Source: Stutzerimonas stutzeri (GTDB lineage Bacteria; Pseudomonadota; Gammaproteobacteria; Pseudomonadales; Pseudomonadaceae). Taken from it: a stretch of DNA of 64,000 nt. Below are positions 17,331-25,884 of this stretch, piece after piece. The notes beneath the pieces were generated by a model that had not been told where the DNA came from, made no database searches, and saw nothing but the letters and a program-made list of their open reading frames with translations. The position numbers and the translations under genes are program-made. Where the stretch lies: assembly GCF_000590475.1 (NCBI RefSeq), contig NZ_CP007441.1, forward strand, positions 3,850,660-3,914,659. The letters are read 5' to 3'. Numbering within the stretch: position 1 is the stretch's first letter; each line of letters starts with the position of its first letter.

Positions 17331-17561
17331 TCAACGGCCGTGGCTGTCGGTATAGGGCAGCAGGGCCAGGAAGCGGGCGCGCTTGATAGCGGTAGCCAGC
17401 TGGCGCTGATAGCGTGCTTTGGTTCCGGTGATACGGCTAGGAACGATCTTGCCGGTTTCGGAAATGTAGGCCTTCAGCGTGTTGAGATCCTTGTAATCGA
17501 TCTCTTTCACGTTTTCTGCAGTGAAACGGCAGAACTTACGACGACGGAAAAAACGTGCCAT
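17331..17561 (-). CDS. rpsR: Ribosomal protein S18
   Basis: 76-aa S18 of the 30S subunit, complete, starting MARFFRRRKFCRFTAENVKEIDYKD and ending with the basic ARFLALLPYTD block. It pairs with S6, encoded 28 bp upstream, on the ribosome platform. Confidence 0.98.
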   Translation of the reverse strand: MARFFRRRKFCRFTAENVKEIDYKDLNTLKAYISETGKIVPSRITGTKARYQRQLATAIKRARFLALLPYTDSHGR

Positions 17562-17589
17562 GAAATAGGCTCCTCAATAGGTCCGTGGA

Positions 17590-18012
17590 TTACTCGTCAG
17601 CGTTGTTGTCGCGGCTGTCGCTGTCACTGTCATTATCGTTGACAGAGTCAGATTCAGGGCGATCACGACGCTCACGGCGCTCGCTACGGTTTTCCTCAGC
17701 CTTCAGCATCTCGGACTGTTCAGTCTCGGCTTCATCGCGACGAATGACCAGGTTACGGATGACGGCGTCGTTGTAGCGGAAGTTGTCTTCCAGCTCGGCC
17801 AGTGCCTTACCGCTGCACTCAACGTTCAGCATCACGTAGTGAGCCTTGTGTACGTTGTTGATGGCGTAAGCCAGCTGACGGCGACCCCAGTCTTCCAGAC
17901 GATGGATCTTGCCACCGTCCTCTTCGATCAGCTTGGTGTAACGCTCCACCATGCCGCCAACCTGCTCGCTCTGGTCGGGGTGGACCAGAAAGATGATTTC
18001 GTAATGACGCAT
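17590..18012 (-). CDS. rpsF: Ribosomal protein S6
   Basis: 140-aa S6 starting MRHYEIIFLVHPDQSEQV. The ferredoxin-like fold contains GGKIHRLEDWGRRQLAYAI and KAHYVMLNVE. The C-terminus is a disordered charged tail with Asp/Ser/Asn repeats (SVNDNDSDSDSRDNNADE); S6 is known to receive C-terminal glutamates in E. coli, though whether it does here is unknown. First gene of the rpsF-rpsR operon, behind a structured leader. Confidence 0.97.
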   Translation of the reverse strand: MRHYEIIFLVHPDQSEQVGGMVERYTKLIEEDGGKIHRLEDWGRRQLAYAINNVHKAHYVMLNVECSGKALAELEDNFRYNDAVIRNLVIRRDEAETEQSEMLKAEENRSERRERRDRPESDSVNDNDSDSDSRDNNADE

Positions 18013-18017
18013 TGTTG

Positions 18018-18064
18018 CTCCTTACGGGTTGCAGCCTGCCGCACAACGCGGGTCAGGCAAGGAG
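18018..18064 (-). promoter_or_regulatory. rpsF leader hairpin sequestering the ribosome binding site
   Basis: In the rpsF 5' leader (minus strand) the ribosome binding site AAGGAG (18023-18018) is complementary to CTCCTT (18064-18059). Between them GCCTG (18058-18054) pairs with CAGGC (18038-18034) and CCGC (18051-18048) pairs with GCGG (18042-18039), leaving a bulge and a 5-base loop. Leaders of rpsF in many bacteria bind the S6:S18 complex for feedback control; this one has a compatible shape, but identity is inferred. Confidence 0.5.
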
Positions 18065-18192
18065 TGAATCAGTTATGTTGACTTGCCAGCCAGAGAGGCG
18101 CGCAAACGCCTGCCATCCGGGCAAGGGGCGCAATTCTAGAGAAGCCCGTCCCACCACGCAAGGAGCTTTGGTGATTATTTAACCAGCCAGAT

Positions 18193-20367
18193 TCAACCGC
18201 GCGCCGAGGCAGACCGCTCAGCCCGAATGCTTTCGAGCAAGGACCTGACCTGATGGATGTCATAGGGCTTGAGCATGGTGCGCAGATCGTCCAGACCTTC
18301 GTCTCGGGCACTGATGGCATAACCGGAGGCGATGACCAAACTCAGCGCCGCATCGTGCGACTTGGCTTGGCGCACCAGCTCGATGCCACTCATACCAGCC
18401 AGCCCGACATCCGTCAGGAGAACATCGAACTGACGCTGACTCAACATCTCAAGTGCAGCCTCCGCCGACTCGCAGAGACAGACATCATGACCGAGCTCCT
18501 CCATCACCTCGCCGGTCAACATACGCAGAGTCGGGTCGTCTTCGACGAAGAGAATCCTCAAGCCATCGGACTTCTCCATCGGCACCTCGGCCGCACTGAA
18601 GCTGGCCGCGGTCGCTGACTCCTGAACGCTGCTAATCAACGGTTCATGAATCCCGCGCGCGCCCTCAGCAACGGTGGCTGGCAGGCAAACCCTGACAGAA
18701 GTGCCACGACCCTCTTCGCTTTCGAGCACGACGAAGCCGCCGCTCTGTCTGACGAAACCATAAACCATGCTCAGACCGAGACCAGAACCATTGGCATTCT
18801 GGCGGGTCGTGAAGAACGGTTCGAATGCCCGCTCCAAAACTTCAGGGCACATGCCCTCGCCCTCGTCGATGACGCTTAGCTCAACAAAAGGCCCTGCAGC
18901 GGCACCGGGCTGCGACGCAAGTTGTTCTGCATCCAGCGAGCGGTTGCACAAGCGCACGCACAACGTACCGCCCCCGGGCATCGCATCGCGCGCATTGACC
19001 GCCAGGTTGAGAATTGCGGCCTGCAGGTTGCCCACATCGACAAAAACTGGCCACAGATTTGGCTGGATATCGACATCTACCTGCACCGCCCGGCCCAATG
19101 CGCCGTTCAGCAGCTCGCTCATCTGTTCAAGCAGCTCACCCAGATCCACCGACTGCGGCTGAAGCGGCTGACGGCTGGCGAACGCGAGCAACTGGGACGC
19201 CAGTCGTGCGCCTTTTTCCACGCCGCCGACCGCCGATTCCAAACGCCGCTGCGCAGTCGCATCGGTGCTCAGGTTACGGCGCAACAGTTGAAGATTGCCG
19301 CCGATGATCTGCAGCATGTTGTTGAAGTCATGGGCGATGCCCCCGGTCAGCTTACCCACCGCCTCGAGCTTCTGCGATTGCATCAGGGCTGCCTCTGCTA
19401 CTCGCCGCTCGGCTTCGCTACGCATCAGGTCGCTTGTCCGGTCGCGAACCAGTTCCTCGAGATGCTCGCGATGCGCCTGCAATTCCCGCTGACTGCGCTG
19501 CTGCTCAGTCACGTCGCTGCCCTGTACGAAAATGCCAGAGACCTGCCCATCGCGTTCGATGATCGGCTGGAATACGAAATCGACGAAGACCTCTTCAGGC
19601 TCCGTGTTGGGATGACGTTGCAGCAGCGCCCGCATTCCCCTGCCGATGTAAGGCTCGCCGGACCGATAAACCTGATCCAGCAGGTCAATAAATGCCTGCC
19701 CCTGAAGCTCGGGCAAGGCATCGAGCACCCTTTTTCCGATCAGCTCGCGATGACCTGTCAGTTGCTGATAGGCCTCGTTGACCAACTCGAATACATGCTC
19801 TGGCCCCCGCAAAAAACAGACAAAGCCCGGCGCCTGGGCGAACAGCTGACGCAGCTGATTGCCTTCATCCTGCATCGACCGGGCGCGGGACATGATCGCG
19901 GCCTCGATCTGCTGCAAAGGCTGGCCTCGCAACTCACTCGAGCGCAGGGACGCCTTCAGCGACTGCAGCTCGGTGATATCCACAGTGTGCTGCAGAATAG
20001 CAGTGACTTCGCCTTGCTCATCAAGCAGCGGCGTATGGGTCGCGCTCCAGTAACGATCCTCGTAGGACGCCCCGCTATCGGGACTCACCGCGATCGAGTA
20101 ACGGATGACCGGCAGCGTATCCAAAGCCTTGCTGCGAAGTACCCGGGCAAAGGACTGCAGCAGCTGCTCGACATGGCTGGTTTCGGGCGCCTGCGGATCC
20201 GCAGCGAACGCGTCATGTATGCGGCGCCCGACGATGTCTTCGAGCGTTCGCGCCGTGAGCTTCAGGTATGCCTCGTTGGCATCCTGGATGATGAGCTCTC
20301 GGTCAAGCAGCAGATAGGCGTTCGGAGAAGACCTGAACAGTGCCTCGAAAGGCGGGCGTTGCGGCAT
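18193..20367 (-). CDS. Hybrid sensor histidine kinase/response regulator, soluble, PAS domains
   Basis: 724 aa without transmembrane segments, so a cytoplasmic sensor. Two PAS domains (about residues 5-130 and 165-295) lead into a coiled-coil linker. The HisKA domain has GKLTGGIAHDFNNML (phospho-acceptor His). HATPase_c carries LAVNARDAMPGG (N box), DEGEGM (G1) and GSGLGLSMVYGFVRQ. A C-terminal receiver domain has FVEDDPTL and the phospho-Asp in LLTDVGLAGMSG. I chose ATG at 20367 because GGAGG lies just upstream; an in-frame start at 20403 lacks one. It splits the usual rpsF-rlmB neighbourhood and has no cognate output regulator nearby. Signal unknown. Confidence 0.9.
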   Translation of the reverse strand: MPQRPPFEALFRSSPNAYLLLDRELIIQDANEAYLKLTARTLEDIVGRRIHDAFAADPQAPETSHVEQLLQSFARVLRSKALDTLPVIRYSIAVSPDSGASYEDRYWSATHTPLLDEQGEVTAILQHTVDITELQSLKASLRSSELRGQPLQQIEAAIMSRARSMQDEGNQLRQLFAQAPGFVCFLRGPEHVFELVNEAYQQLTGHRELIGKRVLDALPELQGQAFIDLLDQVYRSGEPYIGRGMRALLQRHPNTEPEEVFVDFVFQPIIERDGQVSGIFVQGSDVTEQQRSQRELQAHREHLEELVRDRTSDLMRSEAERRVAEAALMQSQKLEAVGKLTGGIAHDFNNMLQIIGGNLQLLRRNLSTDATAQRRLESAVGGVEKGARLASQLLAFASRQPLQPQSVDLGELLEQMSELLNGALGRAVQVDVDIQPNLWPVFVDVGNLQAAILNLAVNARDAMPGGGTLCVRLCNRSLDAEQLASQPGAAAGPFVELSVIDEGEGMCPEVLERAFEPFFTTRQNANGSGLGLSMVYGFVRQSGGFVVLESEEGRGTSVRVCLPATVAEGARGIHEPLISSVQESATAASFSAAEVPMEKSDGLRILFVEDDPTLRMLTGEVMEELGHDVCLCESAEAALEMLSQRQFDVLLTDVGLAGMSGIELVRQAKSHDAALSLVIASGYAISARDEGLDDLRTMLKPYDIHQVRSLLESIRAERSASARG

Positions 20368-20560
20368 ACAACCTCCATGATGCGAGCCTGTCGCCGGCCG
20401 CAATCAAACGCTGTGCCCGTGTACACAGGCATCAACCAAACATAACTCAGAGACCGCCAGTCAGCCCCAGAACAGATAATTGACCGCGCGAGAAACAATC
20501 CGTTTCGAGAGGAGCGGCTTTCAAGAGCGGACCGGCGCCTGACGGCGCCCCATCAAGTCT

Positions 20561-21310
20561 TCAGCGGGTTGCCGCACGACGCTGACGCAGCGCTTCGAAC
20601 AAGCAGACGCCAGTGGCGACCGATACATTGAGGCTGCTGACGCTCCCGGCCATTGGCAACCGGACCAGGAAATCACAGTGCTCGCGGGTCAGGCGTCGCA
20701 TGCCTTTGCCCTCGGCGCCCATCACCAGAACGATGGGGCCACTGAGATCCTGATCGTAGATGTCCTGCTCGGCTTCACCAGCCGTGCCCACGATCCACAA
20801 CCCACGCTGCTGCAGCTTTTCCAGCGTACGCGCGAGATTGGTGACCGCGACCAGTGGAATGACTTCCGCCGCACCACAGGCAACCTTGCGCACCGTGGCG
20901 TTTAGACTGGCGGACTTGTCCTTGGGGATGATCACCGCCAGCGCACCGGCTGCATCGGCGGTACGCAGGCAGGCGCCTAGATTGTGGGGGTCGGTGACGC
21001 CGTCGAGCACAAGCAGCAGCGGCGCGCCCTCGGTCCGGTCCAGCAACTCATCGAGCATCGCATCGCCCCAGACCTGGCTGGGACTGACCTCGGCAACCAC
21101 CCCCTGATGCACACCTTCAACCCAGGCGTCCATCTCGCGGCGCTCGCATTGACCGACACGAACCTTGGACTGTGCAGCCAGCTGCATCAATGCCTGCACT
21201 CGCGGGTCGCCGCGCCCCTCGGCCAGCCAGACCTGCTTGACCCGCTTCGGATGGTGGCGCAGCAATGCCTCTACGGCGTGCAGGCCGTAGATTTTTTCAA
21301 GATCACTCAT
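20561..21310 (-). CDS. rlmB: 23S rRNA (Gm2251) 2'-O-methyltransferase
   Basis: 249-aa SpoU/TrmH family methyltransferase. The N-terminal L30e-like substrate domain begins EKIYGLHAVEALLRHHPKRV. The SPOUT knot domain has LDGVTDPHNLGACLRTADAAG (motif 1), VLVMGAEGKGMRRLTREHCD (motif 2) and MAGSVSSLNVSVATGV (motif 3). It methylates G2251 in the 23S P-loop. The start overlaps the rnr stop (ATGA), giving a coupled rnr-rlmB pair as in other gamma-proteobacteria. Confidence 0.96.
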   Translation of the reverse strand: MSDLEKIYGLHAVEALLRHHPKRVKQVWLAEGRGDPRVQALMQLAAQSKVRVGQCERREMDAWVEGVHQGVVAEVSPSQVWGDAMLDELLDRTEGAPLLLVLDGVTDPHNLGACLRTADAAGALAVIIPKDKSASLNATVRKVACGAAEVIPLVAVTNLARTLEKLQQRGLWIVGTAGEAEQDIYDQDLSGPIVLVMGAEGKGMRRLTREHCDFLVRLPMAGSVSSLNVSVATGVCLFEALRQRRAATR

Positions 21311-23832
21311 GACTTGGCCTTACGCTTGCGCGGCGCACCGCCATCCGGCTTGGATGGAGATTTGCTCGACGTCTTGGGCTTCGCCGAGCTGCGTTTGGGC
21401 TTGCTCTTCGCTGCGCCACTTTTTGCGTCAGACAGTAACGCCTTTTTCATTTCGCGACTTTTGCGAACATCGGCACTGACTGGCTCACGCCCTTTTGACG
21501 ATTCGGCGCCTTTCTTACTGCGATTATCCTTTCGTGCGCCGCGGTTATCCGCCGAGCCGGATTCGCGGCTCTCGGTCTTGCTACCACCACTGATCAACTC
21601 GAAGTCGATCTTGCGCTCGTCTAGATCGACACGCATTACCCGCACTTCGACGCTGTCACCGAGACGGAAACTGCGGCCGCTGCGCTCGCCAGAGAGGCGA
21701 TGATGCAACGGATCGAAGTGGTAGTAATCGCCGGGCATGGCGGTCACATGCACCAGGCCCTCGACATAGATATCGGTCAATTCGACGAACAGGCCGAACC
21801 CGGTGACCGCCGTAATGACGCCAGGGAAGCTTTCACCGACTCGGTCCTTCATGAACTCGCACTTGAGCCAATTCACCACGTCGCGGGTCGCCTCGTCGGC
21901 GCGGCGCTCTGTCATCGAGCACTGCTCACCCAACTGTTCCAGCGCCGCCTCGTCGTACGGATAGATGCGAGCCTTGGGCATGCTGGTCGCACCCTCGCGC
22001 CGCACATGGGAGGTGTCGCGGCGTGAGCGAATCACACTGCGGATCGCGCGATGGATCAGCAGATCCGGATAGCGACGGATCGGTGAGGTGAAATGTGCAT
22101 AGGCCTCGTAGTTCAGACCGAAGTGGCCGTTGTTGTCTGGGCTATAGACCGCCTGACTGAGCGACCGCAGCATCACCGTCTGGATCACATGGAAATCGGG
22201 GCGCCCCTGAATGCGCTCGAGCAACGCTTGATAATCCTTCGGGGTTGGCCCCTCTTTACCCTTATGCAAGCTCAGACCCAGCTCGCCAAGGAAGGCCCGC
22301 AGTTTCTCCTGCCGTTCCAGTGGAGGACCATCGTGAACGCGATACAGGCCGGGAATGTCATGATCTTGCAGGAAGCGCGCCGTGGCCACGTTGGCGCACA
22401 GCATGCATTCCTCGATCAGCTTGTGCGCATCGTTGCGTTCGGTAGGCTTGATCGCCGCGATCTTGCGTTCGGCACCGAACACGATCCGCGTTTCCTGGGT
22501 TTCGAAGTCGATCGCACCGCGTGTGTGACGCGCTTTGAGCAACACCTTGTACAGCGCATACAGCTGCTTGAGGTGTGGAAGTACTTCGCCGTACTCACCG
22601 ACCAGGCGCTTGCCCTCTGCCGATGACGGCTGCTCCAGCATGCTGCTGACCTTGTTATAGGTCAGTCGCGCGTGGGAATGGATGACGGCTTCGTAAAACT
22701 GGTAGTCGGTCATCTTCCCCGATTTGCTCAGGGTGATTTCGCAGACCATGGCCAGACGATCGACGTGCGGATTCAGCGAGCAGAGCCCGTTGGAAAGCTC
22801 TTCCGGCAGCATCGGTACCACCCGCTCGGGGAAATACACAGAGGTGCCACGCACTTCAGCTTCCTGATCGAGTGCCGAGCCCACTTTCACATAGTGCGAC
22901 ACGTCGGCGATGGCCACATACAGGCGGAAACCACCGGAAAACAGCTTCCAGCCGCTGAGCTTTTCGCAATAGACGGCATCATCGAAGTCGCGTGCATCTT
23001 CGCCATCGATGGTAACGAACGGAAGGTGCCGCAAGTCGACACGCTTGTGCTTGTCCTTCTCTTCCACTTCCGGCTTTAGCTTGGCCGCTTCACGCTTCAC
23101 CGCATCAGGCCAAACGTGGGGAATATCGAAGCTGCGCAGCGCAACGTCGATCTCCATGCCCGGCGCCATGTAGTTGCCGATCACTTCGACCACGTCGCCC
23201 TGAGGCTGAAAACGCTGAGTCGGCCAGTGAGTGATCTTGATTTCGACGAACTGCCCCGGTTTGGCATCCATCGAGCGACCCGGTGTCACCAGAACTTCCT
23301 GCTGGATCTTAGGGTTATCGGCCATGACGAAACCGATGCCGCTTTCTTCCTGATAGCGCCCAACAATCGTTTCATGCGCGCGGCTGATCACTTCGACGAT
23401 GGCACCTTCGCGGCGACCGCGGCGATCGAGCCCGGCCACCCGGGCCAGACAGCGATCACCATCGAACACCAGGCGCATCTGTGCAGGGCTCAGAAACAGA
23501 TCATCACTGCCATCATCGGGAATCAGAAAACCGAAACCGTCGCGATGGCCGCTGACGCGACCACAAACCAGGTCCAGCTTGTCCACCGGGGCATAAGTGC
23601 CGCGCCGGGTGTAGATCAGCTGACCGTCACGCTCCATCGCACGCAAACGGCGGCGCAGAGCCTCGATATCATCTTCGGAGGATAATCCGAACTCTTCCAC
23701 CAGCTGCTCACGCGCCGCTGGTGAGCCGCGCTCACTCAGGTGCTGAATAATCAGCTCGCGACTTGGAATAGGGTTTTCGTACTTTTCCGCTTCACGTGCG
23801 GCCTCGGGGTCGAGGGATTGCCAATCGGCCAT
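21307..23832 (-). CDS. rnr: Ribonuclease R
   Basis: 841-aa 3'-5' exoribonuclease that degrades structured RNA. Domains in order: N-terminal helix-turn-helix (LIIQHLSERGSPAAREQLVEEFG), two cold-shock domains, and the RNB catalytic domain with VTIDGEDARDFDDAVYC, whose aspartates bind Mg. An S1 domain follows (GESFPGVITAVTGFGLFVELTDIYVEG), then a long Lys/Ser-rich tail (about 720-841). The tail is typical of RNase R rather than RNase II. Operon with rlmB. Confidence 0.96.
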   Translation of the reverse strand: MADWQSLDPEAAREAEKYENPIPSRELIIQHLSERGSPAAREQLVEEFGLSSEDDIEALRRRLRAMERDGQLIYTRRGTYAPVDKLDLVCGRVSGHRDGFGFLIPDDGSDDLFLSPAQMRLVFDGDRCLARVAGLDRRGRREGAIVEVISRAHETIVGRYQEESGIGFVMADNPKIQQEVLVTPGRSMDAKPGQFVEIKITHWPTQRFQPQGDVVEVIGNYMAPGMEIDVALRSFDIPHVWPDAVKREAAKLKPEVEEKDKHKRVDLRHLPFVTIDGEDARDFDDAVYCEKLSGWKLFSGGFRLYVAIADVSHYVKVGSALDQEAEVRGTSVYFPERVVPMLPEELSNGLCSLNPHVDRLAMVCEITLSKSGKMTDYQFYEAVIHSHARLTYNKVSSMLEQPSSAEGKRLVGEYGEVLPHLKQLYALYKVLLKARHTRGAIDFETQETRIVFGAERKIAAIKPTERNDAHKLIEECMLCANVATARFLQDHDIPGLYRVHDGPPLERQEKLRAFLGELGLSLHKGKEGPTPKDYQALLERIQGRPDFHVIQTVMLRSLSQAVYSPDNNGHFGLNYEAYAHFTSPIRRYPDLLIHRAIRSVIRSRRDTSHVRREGATSMPKARIYPYDEAALEQLGEQCSMTERRADEATRDVVNWLKCEFMKDRVGESFPGVITAVTGFGLFVELTDIYVEGLVHVTAMPGDYYHFDPLHHRLSGERSGRSFRLGDSVEVRVMRVDLDERKIDFELISGGSKTESRESGSADNRGARKDNRSKKGAESSKGREPVSADVRKSREMKKALLSDAKSGAAKSKPKRSSAKPKTSSKSPSKPDGGAPRKRKAKS

Positions 23833-23944
23833 TAAGAGATGTCACCTTTCATTCATTTATAGAGGCAGAACGCCCTATATCTATTGAAGCGCGAAACGCA
23901 TGCTGGCGGCAGCTTTCGAGCGAATTATTTTTCCTGTGCGGGGC

Positions 23945-23973
23945 TTTACAAGGCATAACCTCGCCCGTATAGT
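23945..23973 (+). promoter_or_regulatory. tRNA-Leu promoter
   Basis: TTTACA (23945-23950) and TATAGT (23968-23973) are separated by exactly 17 bp and followed by a GC-rich discriminator TCGCGCCC. This is the layout of a strong sigma-70 stable-RNA promoter of the kind usually under stringent control. It lies about 60 bp upstream of the first tRNA. Confidence 0.75.
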
Positions 23974-24036
23974 TCGCGCCCACAATGTCTGGTAGACGTT
24001 GTAACACGGAAACGATGAAGTATCATCGTTTGCAGT

Positions 24037-24123
24037 GCCCAGGTGGCGGAATTGGTAGACGCACTAGGTTCAGGTCCTAGCGGTGGCAACACCGTGGAAG
24101 TTCGAGTCTTCTCCTGGGCACCA
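24037..24123 (+). tRNA. tRNA-Leu (anticodon CAG), copy 1
   Basis: Class II tRNA with acceptor GCCCAGG/CCTGGGC, encoded CCA, and anticodon stem CTAGG/CCTAG around loop TTCAGGT (anticodon CAG, reads CUG). It has a long variable arm (CGGTGGCAACACCG) and a T-arm containing GTTCGAGTC. Confidence 0.97.
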
Positions 24124-24226
24124 CTTATTGATGAAATTCTTGCGCTTCGCAAGCATCTCATAGGCACGAGGCTGTCGACCTCGACCAGCAACCGACAGAG
24201 AAGTCGATGAGCAATCATCGCAATGT

Positions 24227-24313
24227 GCCCAGGTGGCGGAATTGGTAGACGCACTAGGTTCAGGTCCTAGCGATGGCAACATCGTGGAAGTTCGAGTCTT
24301 CTCCTGGGCACCA
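24227..24313 (+). tRNA. tRNA-Leu (anticodon CAG), copy 2
   Basis: Identical to copy 1 except in the variable arm, where GGTG/CACC is replaced by GATG/CATC. The two changes compensate each other and keep the stem. Starts repeat every 190 bp. Probably co-transcribed with copy 1 from the promoter at 23945. Confidence 0.97.
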
Positions 24314-24322
24314 CTCTTCAAG

Positions 24323-24351
24323 AAAAAACCGAGCTCTTAGCTCGGTTTTTT
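24323..24351 (+). terminator. Rho-independent terminator of the tRNA-Leu pair
   Basis: CCGAGCT-CTT-AGCTCGG stem-loop flanked by A6 and followed by T6, starting 10 bases after the second tRNA. Confidence 0.9.
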
Positions 24352-24460
24352 CGTTTCTGCCCCAAGGCGACCCGAATAGAACAGCGTGTCAGCACGAAGC
24401 CGACATTTATCGGCGCCAACAGCACAGCGCACTCCCCTACGCAGCGCATTCGACAAGAAC

Positions 24461-24487
24461 AAAAAGACCGCCCAACGGCGGTCTTTT
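24461..24487 (-). terminator. Terminator downstream of purA
   Basis: AGACCGCC-CAAC-GGCGGTCT stem with an A-run on the left and a T-run on the right, so it can work in both directions. It lies just past the purA stop on the minus strand. Confidence 0.85.
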
Positions 24488-24502
24488 GTTCAACGGTTAC
24501 GA

Positions 24503-25798
24503 TCAGGCGTACGGGTGGCGCAGCACGATTGTCTCGTTACGATCCGGGCCGGTCGAAATGATATCGATCGGCGCTTCGACCAACTCTTCAATGCGCTTGA
24601 TGTAAGCGCGAGCATTGGCTGGCAGCTCCTCCAGCGACTTCAAGCCAACCGTGGATTCAGACCAGCCCGGCAGCTCTTCGTAAACCGGCTGCAGGCCCTG
24701 ATAACTGTCAGCATCGGTCGGCGCATCGACCAGCATTTCGCCGTTGTGATCCTTGTATGCGACGCAGAGTCGAATGGTCTCCAACCCATCGAGTACATCC
24801 AGCTTGGTCAGGCAGATGCCCGACACGCTATTGATTTCGATGGCGCGACGCAGAATGACCGCATCAAACCAGCCGCAACGCCGTGCCCGTCCAGTCGTAG
24901 AGCCGAACTCGTGACCACGCTCCGCCAGACGCGCACCCACCTCATCGAACAGCTCCGTCGGAAACGGGCCGGAACCGACACGAGTCGTGTAGGCCTTGGT
25001 AATACCAAGAATATAGTCCAGGTACAGCGGCCCGAAACCGGAACCCGTAGCCGTGCCGCCAGCCGTGGTGCTGGAGCTGGTGACGTACGGATAGGTACCG
25101 TGGTCGATATCCAGCAACGAGCCTTGAGCACCTTCGAACATGATGCGCGCGCCCTGCTTGCGCAGCTCATGCAGGCGAGCCGACACGTCTGTCATCATCG
25201 GCTTGAGTATTTCAGCATAACCAAGCGCTTCGTCCAGCGTCTTCTGGAAATCGACGGGCTCGACCTTGTAGAAATTCTGCAGGATGAAGTTGTGATACTC
25301 GAGCAGCTCACGCAGCTTAACGGCAAAGCGCTCGGGATTGAACAGGTCGCCGATACGCAGCCCGCGACGAGCCACCTTGTCCTCGTACGCCGGACCGATA
25401 CCACGGCCTGTGGTGCCGATTTTGCCTTCGGAGCGCGACGCTTCACGCGCCTGATCCAGCGCAACGTGATACGGCAGGATCAGCGTACAGGCAGGACTAA
25501 TACGCAAACGCTCACGTACCGGTACGCCCTTTTCTTCCAGCTTGGTAATCTCACGCATCAACGCGTCCGGCGCCACGACCACACCGTTACCAATCAGACA
25601 CTGCACGTTTTCACGCAAAATGCCGGAGGGGATCAGATGCAGAACGGTTTTTTCGCCGTCGATGACCAAGGTGTGCCCCGCATTATGGCCACCCTGGAAA
25701 CGCACCACGGCCGCCGCCTGGTCGGTTAGCAGATCGACGATCTTGCCCTTGCCCTCATCACCCCATTGGGTGCCCAGGACCACGACATTCTTACCCAT
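24503..25798 (-). CDS. purA: Adenylosuccinate synthetase
   Basis: 431 aa. Joins IMP and aspartate using GTP, the first step from IMP to AMP. It starts MGKNVVVLGTQWGDEGKGK (GTP-binding loop and catalytic Asp), then FQGGHNAGHT with the catalytic His, then TGRGIGPAYEDK and the C-terminal TGPDRNETI. Family length is normal. It lies downstream of hisZ with an 86-bp gap, as in Pseudomonas. Confidence 0.98.
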   Translation of the reverse strand: MGKNVVVLGTQWGDEGKGKIVDLLTDQAAAVVRFQGGHNAGHTLVIDGEKTVLHLIPSGILRENVQCLIGNGVVVAPDALMREITKLEEKGVPVRERLRISPACTLILPYHVALDQAREASRSEGKIGTTGRGIGPAYEDKVARRGLRIGDLFNPERFAVKLRELLEYHNFILQNFYKVEPVDFQKTLDEALGYAEILKPMMTDVSARLHELRKQGARIMFEGAQGSLLDIDHGTYPYVTSSSTTAGGTATGSGFGPLYLDYILGITKAYTTRVGSGPFPTELFDEVGARLAERGHEFGSTTGRARRCGWFDAVILRRAIEINSVSGICLTKLDVLDGLETIRLCVAYKDHNGEMLVDAPTDADSYQGLQPVYEELPGWSESTVGLKSLEELPANARAYIKRIEELVEAPIDIISTGPDRNETIVLRHPYA

Positions 25799-25884
25799 AA
25801 ACCTTGTCCTCTTGGCGAAGCATACCGGTTACGACCGGCGAAAAAATCTGGAAAACCTGCCTGGCGTATTTTGCGCAGCCCGCA

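Noticed and set aside
18922..20445. 507-aa plus-strand open frame opposite the hybrid kinase
   Set aside because: Antisense frame without a ribosome binding site or domains; the kinase motifs on the minus strand are complete.
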